DNA from: a bacterium
GTDB taxonomy: Bacteria; Bacteroidota; Ignavibacteria; Kapaibacteriales; UBA2268
NCBI GenBank assembly: GCA_030431515.1
Contig: JAUIIX010000017.1
Location: 1 to 48,961 of the forward strand
Reading direction: 5' to 3'
DNA length: 48,961 nt
In this document: positions 39,727 through 46,762 of the stretch, one piece after another
Numbering within the stretch: position 1 is the first letter of the stretch
Layout of the letters: every line of letters starts with the position of its first letter
Notes under the pieces: model-generated
Database searches by the model: none
Told to the model about the DNA's origin: nothing
Seen by the model: the letters and a program-made list of their open reading frames with translations, nothing else
Program-made: the position numbers and the translations under genes

Positions 39727-40142
39727 TATTATTAGATGAAGAAGTTGAAAGCATTGAATTTCTTGAAAAAGAATTAAGGGAAACTAGGAATTATGCAAAT
39801 AGATTAAATTCATTATTAGCTTCAAAAAAGAATTCAGAACATAGAAAATATGCTAAGAAAGTATTTAAATTTATGGAGCATAATAAATATTCATTTGAAG
39901 ATGATAAGTATAGTGATTTCTTTTATGCAAATGATTATGGAGAAAGTAAATATTATAAATGGCTTTATGTTAATGATTTCAAACAAAGAGATATGTGTCC
40001 AAGTTTAATTGGAGAAATTCTAAAAATGGATAGAACAACTACATATTATTATTTAGAAGGCTATAAATCAGAGCATAATCGTGAAGCACAAAAATTAAAA
40101 AAAGAATTTGAAGAATGGAAAAATATAAAGAGAATAAATTAA
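39723..40142 (+). CDS. Phage protein with DnaA domain IV-like helix-turn-helix
   Basis: The 139-residue protein begins with a coiled coil (EEVESIEFLEKELRETRNYA). Near the C-terminus CPSLIGEILKMDRTTTYYYLE follows the pattern of the DnaA C-terminal DNA-binding signature (a helix, then GRDHTT-like residues and a recognition helix). It has no ATPase domain. It may bind DNA near the operon or an origin. The methylase-like gene follows at once. Confidence 0.55.
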   Translation: MILLDEEVESIEFLEKELRETRNYANRLNSLLASKKNSEHRKYAKKVFKFMEHNKYSFEDDKYSDFFYANDYGESKYYKWLYVNDFKQRDMCPSLIGEILKMDRTTTYYYLEGYKSEHNREAQKLKKEFEEWKNIKRIN

Positions 40143-40916
40143 ATGAACAATCAACACACATCAAATATCTTAAAAATAATTGATAAACTTGTAGGAAAAT
40201 GGTGGGCTGATGAGATATATGAAAACTTTATATTTATGACTTTAAATGCATTTGCTAATTGTGATTTTAATGAAGAATTACATAATCGAATGAACAAATA
40301 TGATAGGAAGGAGAAAGATTTATTTAATGAAATGTTCTTTGAATTAGTCAAATCATACGACTTTGGAATCGGATTAAAAGGATGGTATGATCCATTAGGA
40401 TTTATTTATGAAGAATTATCTGGAAAATATAAAAGAGGAAAATTAGGTCAATTCTTCACTCCAGAGCATGTTGTAGATTTAATGGTTGAGATGACTTTAG
40501 ATAATAATATTAAGGAAACTGTTAATGATCCGACTTGTGGTTCTGGTAGATTTCTAATAGCGACTCAAGCTAAAACACAAGGTGCTTATGTTATCGGTGA
40601 AGACTTGGACCCAATATGTGTAAGAATGGCTGCAGTTAATATGTTTATGCATGGTTGTGTTGGAGAAGTAGTTTGTCATAATACATTAATGCCTGAAGAA
40701 TATATTTTTGGATATAAGATTAACAAGAATTTATATCCAGGTGGAATAATGAAGATTGACAAAATGGAAAGAGAAGAAAGTTTTGTGATGAGAATGTGGC
40801 AGGAAAGAAAAGAAATGATAAAGAAATCAGAAAAAGAAGCTACTAAATCTTTACAATTTATAGAAAATGTAGAAATACAAAATGAAAAAGAAACAGAACA
40901 ATTAATATTATTTTAA
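40143..40916 (+). CDS. N6-adenine methylase-like protein without NPPY motif
   Basis: The 257-residue protein matches the core of HsdM-type adenine methylases: LGQFFTPEHVVDLMVEM, then motif I DPTCGSGRFLIA (about 129-140) and GEDLDPICVRMAAVNMFMHG for S-adenosylmethionine and fold. The catalytic motif IV (N/D-P-P-Y/F) is absent; at the place where it would be expected the chain reads HNTLMPEEYIFG. The C-terminal tail is charged. It could be an inactive SAM-binding protein or a methyltransferase of another target. Homologues are common in phages. Confidence 0.78.
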   Translation: MNNQHTSNILKIIDKLVGKWWADEIYENFIFMTLNAFANCDFNEELHNRMNKYDRKEKDLFNEMFFELVKSYDFGIGLKGWYDPLGFIYEELSGKYKRGKLGQFFTPEHVVDLMVEMTLDNNIKETVNDPTCGSGRFLIATQAKTQGAYVIGEDLDPICVRMAAVNMFMHGCVGEVVCHNTLMPEEYIFGYKINKNLYPGGIMKIDKMEREESFVMRMWQERKEMIKKSEKEATKSLQFIENVEIQNEKETEQLILF

Positions 40917-40926
40917 GGAAATAATA

Positions 40927-41244
40927 ATGAAAGGAAGACATTTAATAACAACAGATGCATGGTTTTATGCACCAGATGGCAAAAAATATAGAGCAGTTTA
41001 TGGAGATGTTGAAATTGTAGAAGATACTTTTTTAGGTATCAAAACCAATAGAGGAAGTACTAATTGGTATGCTAAAGTAGGAAGTAATAAGGAGTATGTA
41101 ATAATAGCAGGGTGTCAAATTCATTATGCAATTAGAACAGATACTCCACCTTCAATTTCAGAAGTAGTAGATGTATCTTATGGAGAAAATGGTATTAGAG
41201 AATTTAATAGACCAACTGAAATATATATGCCAGAATTATTTTAG
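40927..41244 (+). CDS. Phage protein of unknown function
   Basis: The 105-residue product is beta-rich, with KKYRAVYGDVEIVEDTFLGIK, NWYAKVGSNKEYVIIAGCQIHYA and a C-terminal RPTEIYMPEL. No family is recognised. It follows the methylase-like gene by 10 bases in the same operon. Confidence 0.55.
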   Translation: MKGRHLITTDAWFYAPDGKKYRAVYGDVEIVEDTFLGIKTNRGSTNWYAKVGSNKEYVIIAGCQIHYAIRTDTPPSISEVVDVSYGENGIREFNRPTEIYMPELF

Positions 41245-41248
41245 GACT

Positions 41249-41270
41249 TGATGGAAATTTGAAGCCATCA
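41249..41270 (+). other. Hairpin after 41244
   Basis: TGATGG (41249-41254) pairs with CCATCA (41265-41270) around a ten-base loop. It precedes the terminator by about 60 bases, so the two might form one transcript end or a small RNA. Confidence 0.35.
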
Positions 41271-41332
41271 GACACCACTAAATCGGAGGAGTTATGAAGT
41301 AAATCAATAACCTTTAAACATATTAATATTAA

Positions 41333-41357
41333 CCTGCTCGAAAGAGCAGGGTTTTTT
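41333..41357 (+). terminator. Intrinsic terminator with GAAA loop
   Basis: CCTGCTC-GAAA-GAGCAGG followed by six T residues. It ends the first part of the second rightward operon before the lipoprotein gene. Confidence 0.88.
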
Positions 41358-41377
41358 AACAACAAATGGAAATAAAA

Positions 41378-41635
41378 ATGAAAAGAATCATAATAGTTTT
41401 AACCTTAATAATATTAATCTCTTGTACAGATGCAAAAAAAGCAAAGTTTGGTGGATTCAATCAGAAATTTAAAATTGAATTATTATCCTGTAATGGTGAA
41501 GTAGTTAGAACTTGGATTAGCACAGGTAAAGTGTTATCGGAAGAAAATACTGATGGCTATTATTTTATGGATACAAAAACCAATAAATTAATAGAAGTAA
41601 CTGGGAATTTAATAATTACTGAATATCAAGAATAG
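41378..41635 (+). CDS. Small phage-encoded lipoprotein
   Basis: I take the ATG at 41378; an upstream in-frame ATG at 41366 adds four residues. The 85-residue chain has a short lipoprotein signal ending LISCTDA. The mature part contains IELLSCNGEVVRTWISTG and TDGYYFMDTKTNKLIEVTG, a small beta domain. A lipoprotein in a prophage could change the host surface (superinfection exclusion), but no function is known. Confidence 0.65.
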   Translation: MKRIIIVLTLIILISCTDAKKAKFGGFNQKFKIELLSCNGEVVRTWISTGKVLSEENTDGYYFMDTKTNKLIEVTGNLIITEYQE

Positions 41636-41657
41636 TTATACTTTTACTTTCAAAGTA

Positions 41658-41731
41658 GTATGGTTGGTGGCTTTGGAAAATAAGTTTATTGCTTTATGGA
41701 CTTATTAAGGGTTCGACTCCCTTACCATCGC
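41658..41731 (+). other. tRNA-like element (degenerate or phage-specific)
   Basis: The 3' part reads AAGGG-TTCGACT-CCCTT-ACCATCG, a perfect T-arm with canonical T-loop plus acceptor strand. The 5' part GTATGGT pairs with five of seven acceptor positions, and TTGG occurs in the D-region. No normal D-stem or seven-base anticodon loop could be drawn; AATAAG/CTTATT form an alternative long stem. It carries no CCA. It may be a decayed phage tRNA or a tRNA mimic. Confidence 0.35.
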
Positions 41732-41751
41732 AAATATTTTAAAAAGCTGGT

Positions 41752-41766
41752 ATCGGTAATACCGAT
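41752..41766 (+). other. Short perfect hairpin
   Basis: ATCGGT-AAT-ACCGAT directly follows the tRNA-like element and precedes the ATG at 41793. No T-tract, so it is not a normal terminator; it could be part of the leader. Confidence 0.4.
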
Positions 41767-41792
41767 GTTAGATAAAACTAAAGGGTCGTAAA

Positions 41793-42107
41793 ATGAATAA
41801 ACAAAAAGCACATTTAAAGAATAATACTGTTATAGGAAATTTCATGTCTGAGACTATCTACATAATTTATCCTTACTGTAATCACGTTAGATTTTTTAAT
41901 GTGTGTCCGAATATTCCTAATAGTCGGGCAATAATTGAGTTTTTAGATGGTAATCAAAAAAATCCTGGTGGTTTTATAGAATCATTCCAAGCAGATTGTG
42001 AAATTGAAGGTAACAACCTAAAATGTATTAGAAGTGATTATGGACAAAAATGGGAAGCTTTAATTGATATTAATTCTATTGAAATTGATGAAAATTTTAC
42101 AAACTGA
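41793..42107 (+). CDS. Phage protein of unknown function with four cysteines
   Basis: The 104-residue protein has YPYCNHVRFFNVCPN in the first half and ADCEIEGNNLKCIRS in the second. The C-x8-C pair plus a C-x8-C pair could bind metal, but the spacing is not that of a known zinc finger. The region after it follows closely with another small gene. Unknown function. Confidence 0.5.
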   Translation: MNKQKAHLKNNTVIGNFMSETIYIIYPYCNHVRFFNVCPNIPNSRAIIEFLDGNQKNPGGFIESFQADCEIEGNNLKCIRSDYGQKWEALIDINSIEIDENFTN

Positions 42108-42120
42108 AAGATAGCAGAAA

Positions 42121-42468
42121 ATGCAGAAAGAAAAAATTTATTACACTAAATCAAAAACTATCACAGAAGAATTTGAAGTGGAACTTGATTTAGATAATTG
42201 CTATTTACATTCTTATTATGACCATAAAAATAGTGCCCATCAAAAGTATTTCGCACATTTTAAAAATGAACATAATAACTACTATACAATTATTGAATTT
42301 CAAAGAATGGATTATGGTGGGTTTAAATTAGAGAAAAAGGAAAGACCATTTACCCACGCAGATACACCAAGTATTAAGGAGTTTTTCAATTGGCAGAATA
42401 AAGACGTGGAGATAATTACTAAAGAAGAATTTATGAATAAGTATAATGAAATTAAGGAAAAACTATGA
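42121..42468 (+). CDS. Phage protein of unknown function
   Basis: 115 residues, beta-rich first (KSKTITEEFEVELDLDNCYLHS), then FKNEHNNYYTIIEFQRMDYGGFK, ending in a charged helix. Not recognised. Its last four bases overlap the ASCH gene start. Confidence 0.5.
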   Translation: MQKEKIYYTKSKTITEEFEVELDLDNCYLHSYYDHKNSAHQKYFAHFKNEHNNYYTIIEFQRMDYGGFKLEKKERPFTHADTPSIKEFFNWQNKDVEIITKEEFMNKYNEIKEKL

Positions 42469-42893
42469 TACTATCATTCAAAGAGCAATTTGTAGAAAAG
42501 ATTAAGCAAGGTCAAAAGGCAACTACTATTCGCAAATCTGGACGATGGAAAGTAGGGCAAAAAATCCACTTTTGGAAAGGAAGTCCACGTAATCCAAAAT
42601 CTAATCCTTATCACTTTGGGATGGGAATAGTAAAAGATATAGAATCTATTTATATGAGGTTGAATGTTGATAGATTAGACGATGAAATAGATATTGATGG
42701 ACTTATATACTATACTAAAAGCGAGAATTATAGTAAAGGAATAGATAATTTCGCAAGGAAAGAGGGATTTGAAAATTTCCAAGAACTTAAAAATTGGTTT
42801 TTAACTACATACCAAAAACAGATAGATGATGAAGGTAATTTGTATTTAGTTGAGATGGATTTAATCCATTTCAAATATGAGGAGATTAAGTAA
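42465..42893 (+). CDS. ASCH domain-containing protein
   Basis: The 142-residue product carries the ASCH pattern: SFKEQFVEKIKQGQKATTIRKSG at the start, the K-x-x-T-I-R motif with its basic residues, WKVGQKIHFWKGSP, then a central beta segment with GMGIVKDIESI and an NWFLTTY near the end. ASCH domains have a PUA-like fold and bind RNA or modified nucleotides; phage members are common. It overlaps the next gene by one base. Confidence 0.78.
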   Translation: MILSFKEQFVEKIKQGQKATTIRKSGRWKVGQKIHFWKGSPRNPKSNPYHFGMGIVKDIESIYMRLNVDRLDDEIDIDGLIYYTKSENYSKGIDNFARKEGFENFQELKNWFLTTYQKQIDDEGNLYLVEMDLIHFKYEEIK

Positions 42894-43102
42894 TGGTACA
42901 AGAATTAGTTTTAACAATCGATATTTCCACAAATGGAGTTGATAGAGCTCCTGAACTAAAAGAAAGAAAAACTATATTTACAGATGATTCTAAAGCAACT
43001 AAAGAGATAGAAAACTTTACAAGTAATATGATTCCTAATTGGTTCAACTATAAGAATTATCATATTAAAATTAAAATCGAAGATAGAGCGAACGTAAAAT
43101 GA
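42893..43102 (+). CDS. Small phage protein of unknown function
   Basis: 69 residues with VQELVLTIDISTNGVDRAPELKERK and a C-terminal NWFNYKNYHIKIKIE; alternates strand and helix. It begins within the stop of the ASCH gene. No family. Confidence 0.5.
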   Translation: MVQELVLTIDISTNGVDRAPELKERKTIFTDDSKATKEIENFTSNMIPNWFNYKNYHIKIKIEDRANVK

Positions 43103-43150
43103 TTGAAACGAATGTTAAATAAAAGGTTAAACAGATAATAGGAAAATAAA

Positions 43151-43333
43151 ATGGGAAATTACAAAATAACAATTTATGAGCAAGACACACATAAAATAAT
43201 TTCTAAAACTAAAGAAATATTCAACGGATTACAAGAAGCAATATTCTATGGAGATAATGAGATTGGGAAACATTCTAACAACTATTATGAAATATTTGAT
43301 GAAGATTGTAAAATATATACTTCAATGGTATAA
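43151..43333 (+). CDS. Small phage protein of unknown function
   Basis: 60 residues (MGNYKITIYEQDTHKII onward), with EIFNGLQEAIFYGD in the middle. The start follows a GGAAAATAAA leader. The last protein before a structured noncoding region; unknown family. Confidence 0.5.
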   Translation: MGNYKITIYEQDTHKIISKTKEIFNGLQEAIFYGDNEIGKHSNNYYEIFDEDCKIYTSMV

Positions 43334-43349
43334 GAATATAGACAAAATA

Positions 43350-43465
43350 TTAGCATATAAACCTTGCAAGGTGCTAAAGGCGTAGGTTGTTATTACTTCT
43401 TTGGAGAGCCTCTAAAAGTGCAAACGAAGTAAAAAATGAAATTAGAAGATAGAATCTTCTTTTTT
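43350..43465 (+). ncRNA. Candidate structured phage RNA with intrinsic terminator
   Basis: Between two genes lie, in order: TTAGCA/TGCTAA enclosing the palindrome ACCTTGCAAGGT (43350-43377); a long stem TTACTTCTTTG / CAAA-c-GAAGTAA with one bulge (43393-43432); and a terminator stem AGAAGAT/ATCTTCT with T-tract (43444-43465). No reading frame is likely here. Compensated stems and a terminator suggest a stable small RNA or structured 3' end of the operon transcript. Confidence 0.45.
43444..43465 (+). terminator. Intrinsic terminator
   Basis: AGAAGAT-AGA-ATCTTCT followed by six T residues; ends the structured RNA region and the upstream transcript. Confidence 0.85.
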
Positions 43466-43488
43466 CGCTCTATTTCAATTTAGTTTCT

Positions 43489-43496
43489 TATTTTTG
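43489..43496 (+). promoter_or_regulatory. -7 promoter element for the XRE gene
   Basis: TATTTTTG matches TAnnTTTG, 18 bases before the ATG at 43514. It lies directly after the terminator, indicating an independent transcription start. No -33 TTTG is found. Confidence 0.5.
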
Positions 43497-43513
43497 TGAA
43501 AAGGAGAATTGAA

Positions 43514-43756
43514 ATGTCCAAATTGTCCAAAGAAAATGTCCAAACAACGCAAGAAATACTCGACATAATAAGTGCAGAGATGACAAAGCGAGGCATCACT
43601 CAAGATGACCTCGCCGAACATCTCGGACTTTCACGCTCTCGGATCACTCATATTCTAACAAAAAGATTTGAACCAAGAACAGAGCTAATTTTGAGTATAT
43701 GCAGTTATTTGAATATTGAAGTTAATTTAAAAAGGAATGGAAATGAAAAACCATAG
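43514..43756 (+). CDS. XRE-family regulator
   Basis: Start at ATG 43514; an upstream GTG at 43496 lies within the promoter element. The 80-residue protein is a typical HTH_3 domain: EMTKRGITQDDLAEHLGLSRSRITHIL with recognition helix, followed by LILSICSYLNIEVNLKR. It has its own promoter and overlaps the next gene by 14 bases. A toxin-antitoxin-like pair or a late-gene regulator are both possible. Confidence 0.8.
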   Translation: MSKLSKENVQTTQEILDIISAEMTKRGITQDDLAEHLGLSRSRITHILTKRFEPRTELILSICSYLNIEVNLKRNGNEKP

Positions 43757-44045
43757 CGAAGTTGAAAAAAAACTTAATAATTTTGTCCAAGAAGTTAAAA
43801 GCAACCCTGACAGAGAAAAATATAAAGACGATAAATTAGCATTAGCTATAATTGATAGTATTGAAAAGGACAAAATAATTTATTCAGAAGTACCAAGAGC
43901 GACATATATGGACGAAAAAGAACTTGAATACCTAAAACGACTTGACGAAGAAAATAAAGGTGGTTTTGCTTTATACAGCAAAAGAGCTATTGAGCAAAAG
44001 TTAGCAGAAAATACAGCGAAAGTAAGAAAAGAGAAAGGGTTATGA
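43743..44045 (+). CDS. Phage protein coupled to the XRE regulator
   Basis: I use the ATG at 43743, since the earlier one at 43737 adds two residues. 100 residues, almost fully helical and charged (EVEKKLNNFVQEVKSNPDREK; LEYLKRLDEENKGG). Overlap with the XRE gene implies linked synthesis. It is not similar to known toxins such as RelE or HigB. Unknown function. Confidence 0.5.
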   Translation: MKNHSEVEKKLNNFVQEVKSNPDREKYKDDKLALAIIDSIEKDKIIYSEVPRATYMDEKELEYLKRLDEENKGGFALYSKRAIEQKLAENTAKVRKEKGL

Positions 44046-44419
44046 ATAAATATATACATAGACCAACGGGCAATATTGGTACATTCGTAAAAGAATACAT
44101 ACCAACAGGGCGTGGTTTAACGATGATGATTAGATTAGATGACGGTCGATATTATTATGCACCGAAAGTAGAATTTGATATATATAAGGGAAGAAATCCT
44201 CTAAAATCAGGTGGATTTATTGATTTGAATAATGATAATAATAAATCTGAATTGATAATCCGAGAGGATCAGGATATTAAAAGTTTGAATCTAAAAGGGG
44301 GTGTTGAATTTCCAAAATTATCGGAAGATATATTGAAAAGTCTTCGAGAATTGAAAACTGAAATAGTGCATACTCCAATAAGAGATAAATCTACTTCATA
44401 TTTAAGGACTAAATTATGA
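44042..44419 (+). CDS. Phage protein of unknown function
   Basis: The 125-residue protein has a beta-rich first half (NIGTFVKEYIPTGRGLTMMIRLDDGRYYYAPK, short strands with turns) and a helical second half (LSEDILKSLRELKTEIVH). Overlaps the upstream gene by four bases. Not recognised. Confidence 0.5.
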   Translation: MNKYIHRPTGNIGTFVKEYIPTGRGLTMMIRLDDGRYYYAPKVEFDIYKGRNPLKSGGFIDLNNDNNKSELIIREDQDIKSLNLKGGVEFPKLSEDILKSLRELKTEIVHTPIRDKSTSYLRTKL

Positions 44420-44447
44420 TTGAATACACTCTGAAAGAGATAAAAAA

Positions 44448-44711
44448 ATGAAAATACTAAGTAAAGAATATTCACAAGTTGAAACGTATGATTTCAGGAC
44501 AAAGGTAACTACTTACTATGAAGCTGTTGATGTTATATTAGATACGCCTTTAAAAAACAAATTAAGAATTTATAAAGAAACAAAAGAAGAACTTGAAGAA
44601 TGTTTATCTAAAATTGATAAAATGGAATTTATAGATGAAATTCGTAAAGAATTAGATTTAGTTAAAGTTGAAAATAGAAGTGCAAAACCAAACAAACAGA
44701 ATCTAAATTAA
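44448..44711 (+). CDS. Phage protein of unknown function, convergent with virion operon
   Basis: 87 residues: a beta start (QVETYDFRTKVTTYYEAVDVILD) then a charged coiled coil (KETKEELEECLSKIDKMEF). Its stop overlaps the stop of the leftward virion operon by four bases, with no terminator between, so transcripts may collide or overlap. Confidence 0.55.
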   Translation: MKILSKEYSQVETYDFRTKVTTYYEAVDVILDTPLKNKLRIYKETKEELEECLSKIDKMEFIDEIRKELDLVKVENRSAKPNKQNLN

Positions 44712-45226
44712 TTACTTCCTATAAAACTTGCTATCAGTTCATATATTTCTTCTAAATCGTCTTCTGAAAGAACTATGAAAGGACGTGCTGGTATTGATAC
44801 AAATTTTGAATGTTGTTTTACTTTAAACTTTTTGCCTTTTTTTGATGTTCTTTCGTGTTCTGAAATTGTAACGTTACCTGAAAAACCAAATTGATGTATT
44901 GCTGAATATGGAGCATTGCTTGAAATATAGATTTGATCTCCGTTTAATCCAACTTCAATATTATTATATAAGTTTCCTGTATCACTCAATAGTTTTCTAA
45001 ATTCATCTCCTTGAGGGTTTGCTAATTTTTCCCATTTTTTAGAGCCACCAGAGAAAAGGTCAATGTTAGAATCATCTCCATTCCAAGCACCTTCATTATC
45101 AAAGTTTCTTTTGATAATTTGTGAAATCAAATCAACAACTAAAGGTAAAACTAATTCAAGTCTTATTTCGTCTTCGATAGAAGATATTGCAAAATTTAAT
45201 TTTTTAATAATATTTTGAGAATCCAT
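44708..45226 (-). CDS. Phage virion morphogenesis protein (gpG-like)
   Basis: At 172 residues it has the pattern of Mu gpG / phage virion morphogenesis proteins: a long helix at the start, a GSKKWEKLANP region, LLSDTGNLYNNIEVGLNGDQIYISSNAPYSAIHQFG (about 85-120) with the Y-x-x-I-H-Q-x-G signature, and near the end SIPARPFIVLSEDD. These proteins assist tail or head-tail completion. It is the last gene of the leftward virion operon in this window. Confidence 0.85.
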   Translation of the reverse strand: MDSQNIIKKLNFAISSIEDEIRLELVLPLVVDLISQIIKRNFDNEGAWNGDDSNIDLFSGGSKKWEKLANPQGDEFRKLLSDTGNLYNNIEVGLNGDQIYISSNAPYSAIHQFGFSGNVTISEHERTSKKGKKFKVKQHSKFVSIPARPFIVLSEDDLEEIYELIASFIGSN

Positions 45227-45227
45227 A

Positions 45228-45422
45228 ATGCCATTATCTCCTGAGTTAAAAGAATACTTAAAAGAAGCTTCTAAGCCAATGACTTTAGAAGAAAGGTCTG
45301 ATTCCGATATGGAATCATTACGTTTGTTAATTGGTAAAGAAAAAGAACTAACAGATTTTAAATTTACTCAAGAACAAATTGATAGAATGAAGAATGAATT
45401 TGGTATTGATATTAGTGATTAA
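45228..45422 (+). CDS. Small protein encoded opposite to the virion operon
   Basis: 64 residues, acidic and helical (SPELKEYLKEASKPMTLEERSDSD; FTQEQIDRMKNEFGID). The ATG is one base from the start codon of the gpG-like gene on the other strand, and the stop overlaps that of the head protein. The space is otherwise empty of minus-strand coding, and the composition is protein-like, so it is probably real, but its promoter would have to lie inside the gpG-like gene. Confidence 0.45.
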   Translation: MPLSPELKEYLKEASKPMTLEERSDSDMESLRLLIGKEKELTDFKFTQEQIDRMKNEFGIDISD

Positions 45423-46762
45423 GGTACATATACCATAGAAACGTAAATTATCTTTTTATCATTGCTATTCTTTTTCTTTTCTTCATAATAATCTAAAACC
45501 CTAAATTGTGAATTTGGCTTTAAAATATATTCACTTTCTTTGAATTGACCTAATCCAACTTTAATTCCTTTTGGTAATTTGATAGTAAAGAAAATAGTAT
45601 CTTTATCAGTTAAATATGAATGACCATACATATTACCTATCTTTTCTGTAACAGAAGTACTCATATATGTTGAATCCATATATCTTCCACTTTTAATTAA
45701 ATCTAATTGAGATTTAAATAAATCTTTATCCACATCTTTAAATTTCATTCCTCTATAAACTATAGTACTTTGTTTTAATTCATAGTTCATATCTCCTTCA
45801 TCTATTAATTTAATTGTATCTTTAACAAGTTTTAATTTGCTTTTAGGTAAACTTCCACCTCTTAAATATTTATTAATATCTGTAAATCCTTTTCCTTTAT
45901 ATCCATTTAATGCTTCTCTTGTCTCTGGGCTTAATGTTTTATTGTATTTGGTATAATCTACTGAGTAATCTTCTAAGGATTGTTCTGTAAATACCATTTT
46001 ACTATATTGCTCTTTTAGGTATTTACTATGCTTTTCAATATATTTATCTAAATTTGGTTTAAATGATTCATCTATCTTAATTCCATTTTCAATTGTATCA
46101 TTAATTTGTTTCTTTAATTTAACATCTGAACTTAAATCTTTTAATAATCTACTACCAATTTCAATATCAATTTTATTCTTCTCAACTTCTTTTTTTGACA
46201 TTGCACGGACAGAACATTTACAACCAAACCTCGAAGGTGGATAAAATGATTTCCAAAATGGATCATCATATCTAAAAACTTTATCATAAAAACTTTTATG
46301 CAACTCGTCTTTTTCTGATGATGTAGAACTTAAATATTTTAAGAAAGGACGAACTCCTGCTTCACCTAAGCGTTGTTGTTGTTCATATTGACCTTTTGCA
46401 TAAGCAATACCTAAATTCGTTTCATAGATAACTTTTAAACGATTATTTGATAATCCTGTAATCTTTTTTATTTCTTCTGAATCATTTAGAAATTGCTTTA
46501 GTGTTTTTCCATTTGATTTAGCATCATCAAGTCTATCATAAATGATTTTAAGTATATCAGCTTTATGTATTCCAGCAACAGTAAAAGCTTGAGCGTGTGC
46601 TTTACTATTCATAGATTCCCAATTTACAGTAGTTTTAAGATTAGCTCCACGCTTTCTTAAATACTCTAATTGTTTTTCTGGCTTAGTATTAAAAACTTCT
46701 TTCATTACATTTTGAGATACACTATCTGAAAAAGCTTTTTTTAATATACTTTTAATCAGCAT
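45419..46762 (-). CDS. Minor head protein (Mu gpF / SPP1 gp7-like) fused to an ADP-ribosyltransferase
   Basis: The first 190 residues are a phage head-morphogenesis domain: an N-terminal helix bundle, ETNLGIAYAKGQYEQQQRL and the closing FYPPSRFGCKCSVRAM (about 173-187) with its C-x-C. From about 270 to 447 lies a second domain with the R-S-E motifs of mono-ADP-ribosyltransferases: Arg337 in VYRGMKF, the STS motif at 368-370 in YMSTSVTE, and the ARTT-loop ExE at Glu409-x-Glu411 in QFKESEY. The double Glu indicates arginine or similar side chains as acceptor. As part of the virion, the enzyme could be injected with the DNA to modify host proteins early. Confidence 0.88.
   Translation of the reverse strand: MLIKSILKKAFSDSVSQNVMKEVFNTKPEKQLEYLRKRGANLKTTVNWESMNSKAHAQAFTVAGIHKADILKIIYDRLDDAKSNGKTLKQFLNDSEEIKKITGLSNNRLKVIYETNLGIAYAKGQYEQQQRLGEAGVRPFLKYLSSTSSEKDELHKSFYDKVFRYDDPFWKSFYPPSRFGCKCSVRAMSKKEVEKNKIDIEIGSRLLKDLSSDVKLKKQINDTIENGIKIDESFKPNLDKYIEKHSKYLKEQYSKMVFTEQSLEDYSVDYTKYNKTLSPETREALNGYKGKGFTDINKYLRGGSLPKSKLKLVKDTIKLIDEGDMNYELKQSTIVYRGMKFKDVDKDLFKSQLDLIKSGRYMDSTYMSTSVTEKIGNMYGHSYLTDKDTIFFTIKLPKGIKVGLGQFKESEYILKPNSQFRVLDYYEEKKKNSNDKKIIYVSMVYVP

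Noticed and set aside
43496..44045. XRE gene and neighbour as a HigBA-type toxin-antitoxin pair
   Set aside because: The neighbour lacks RelE/HigB features and the order is reversed; kept as unknown.
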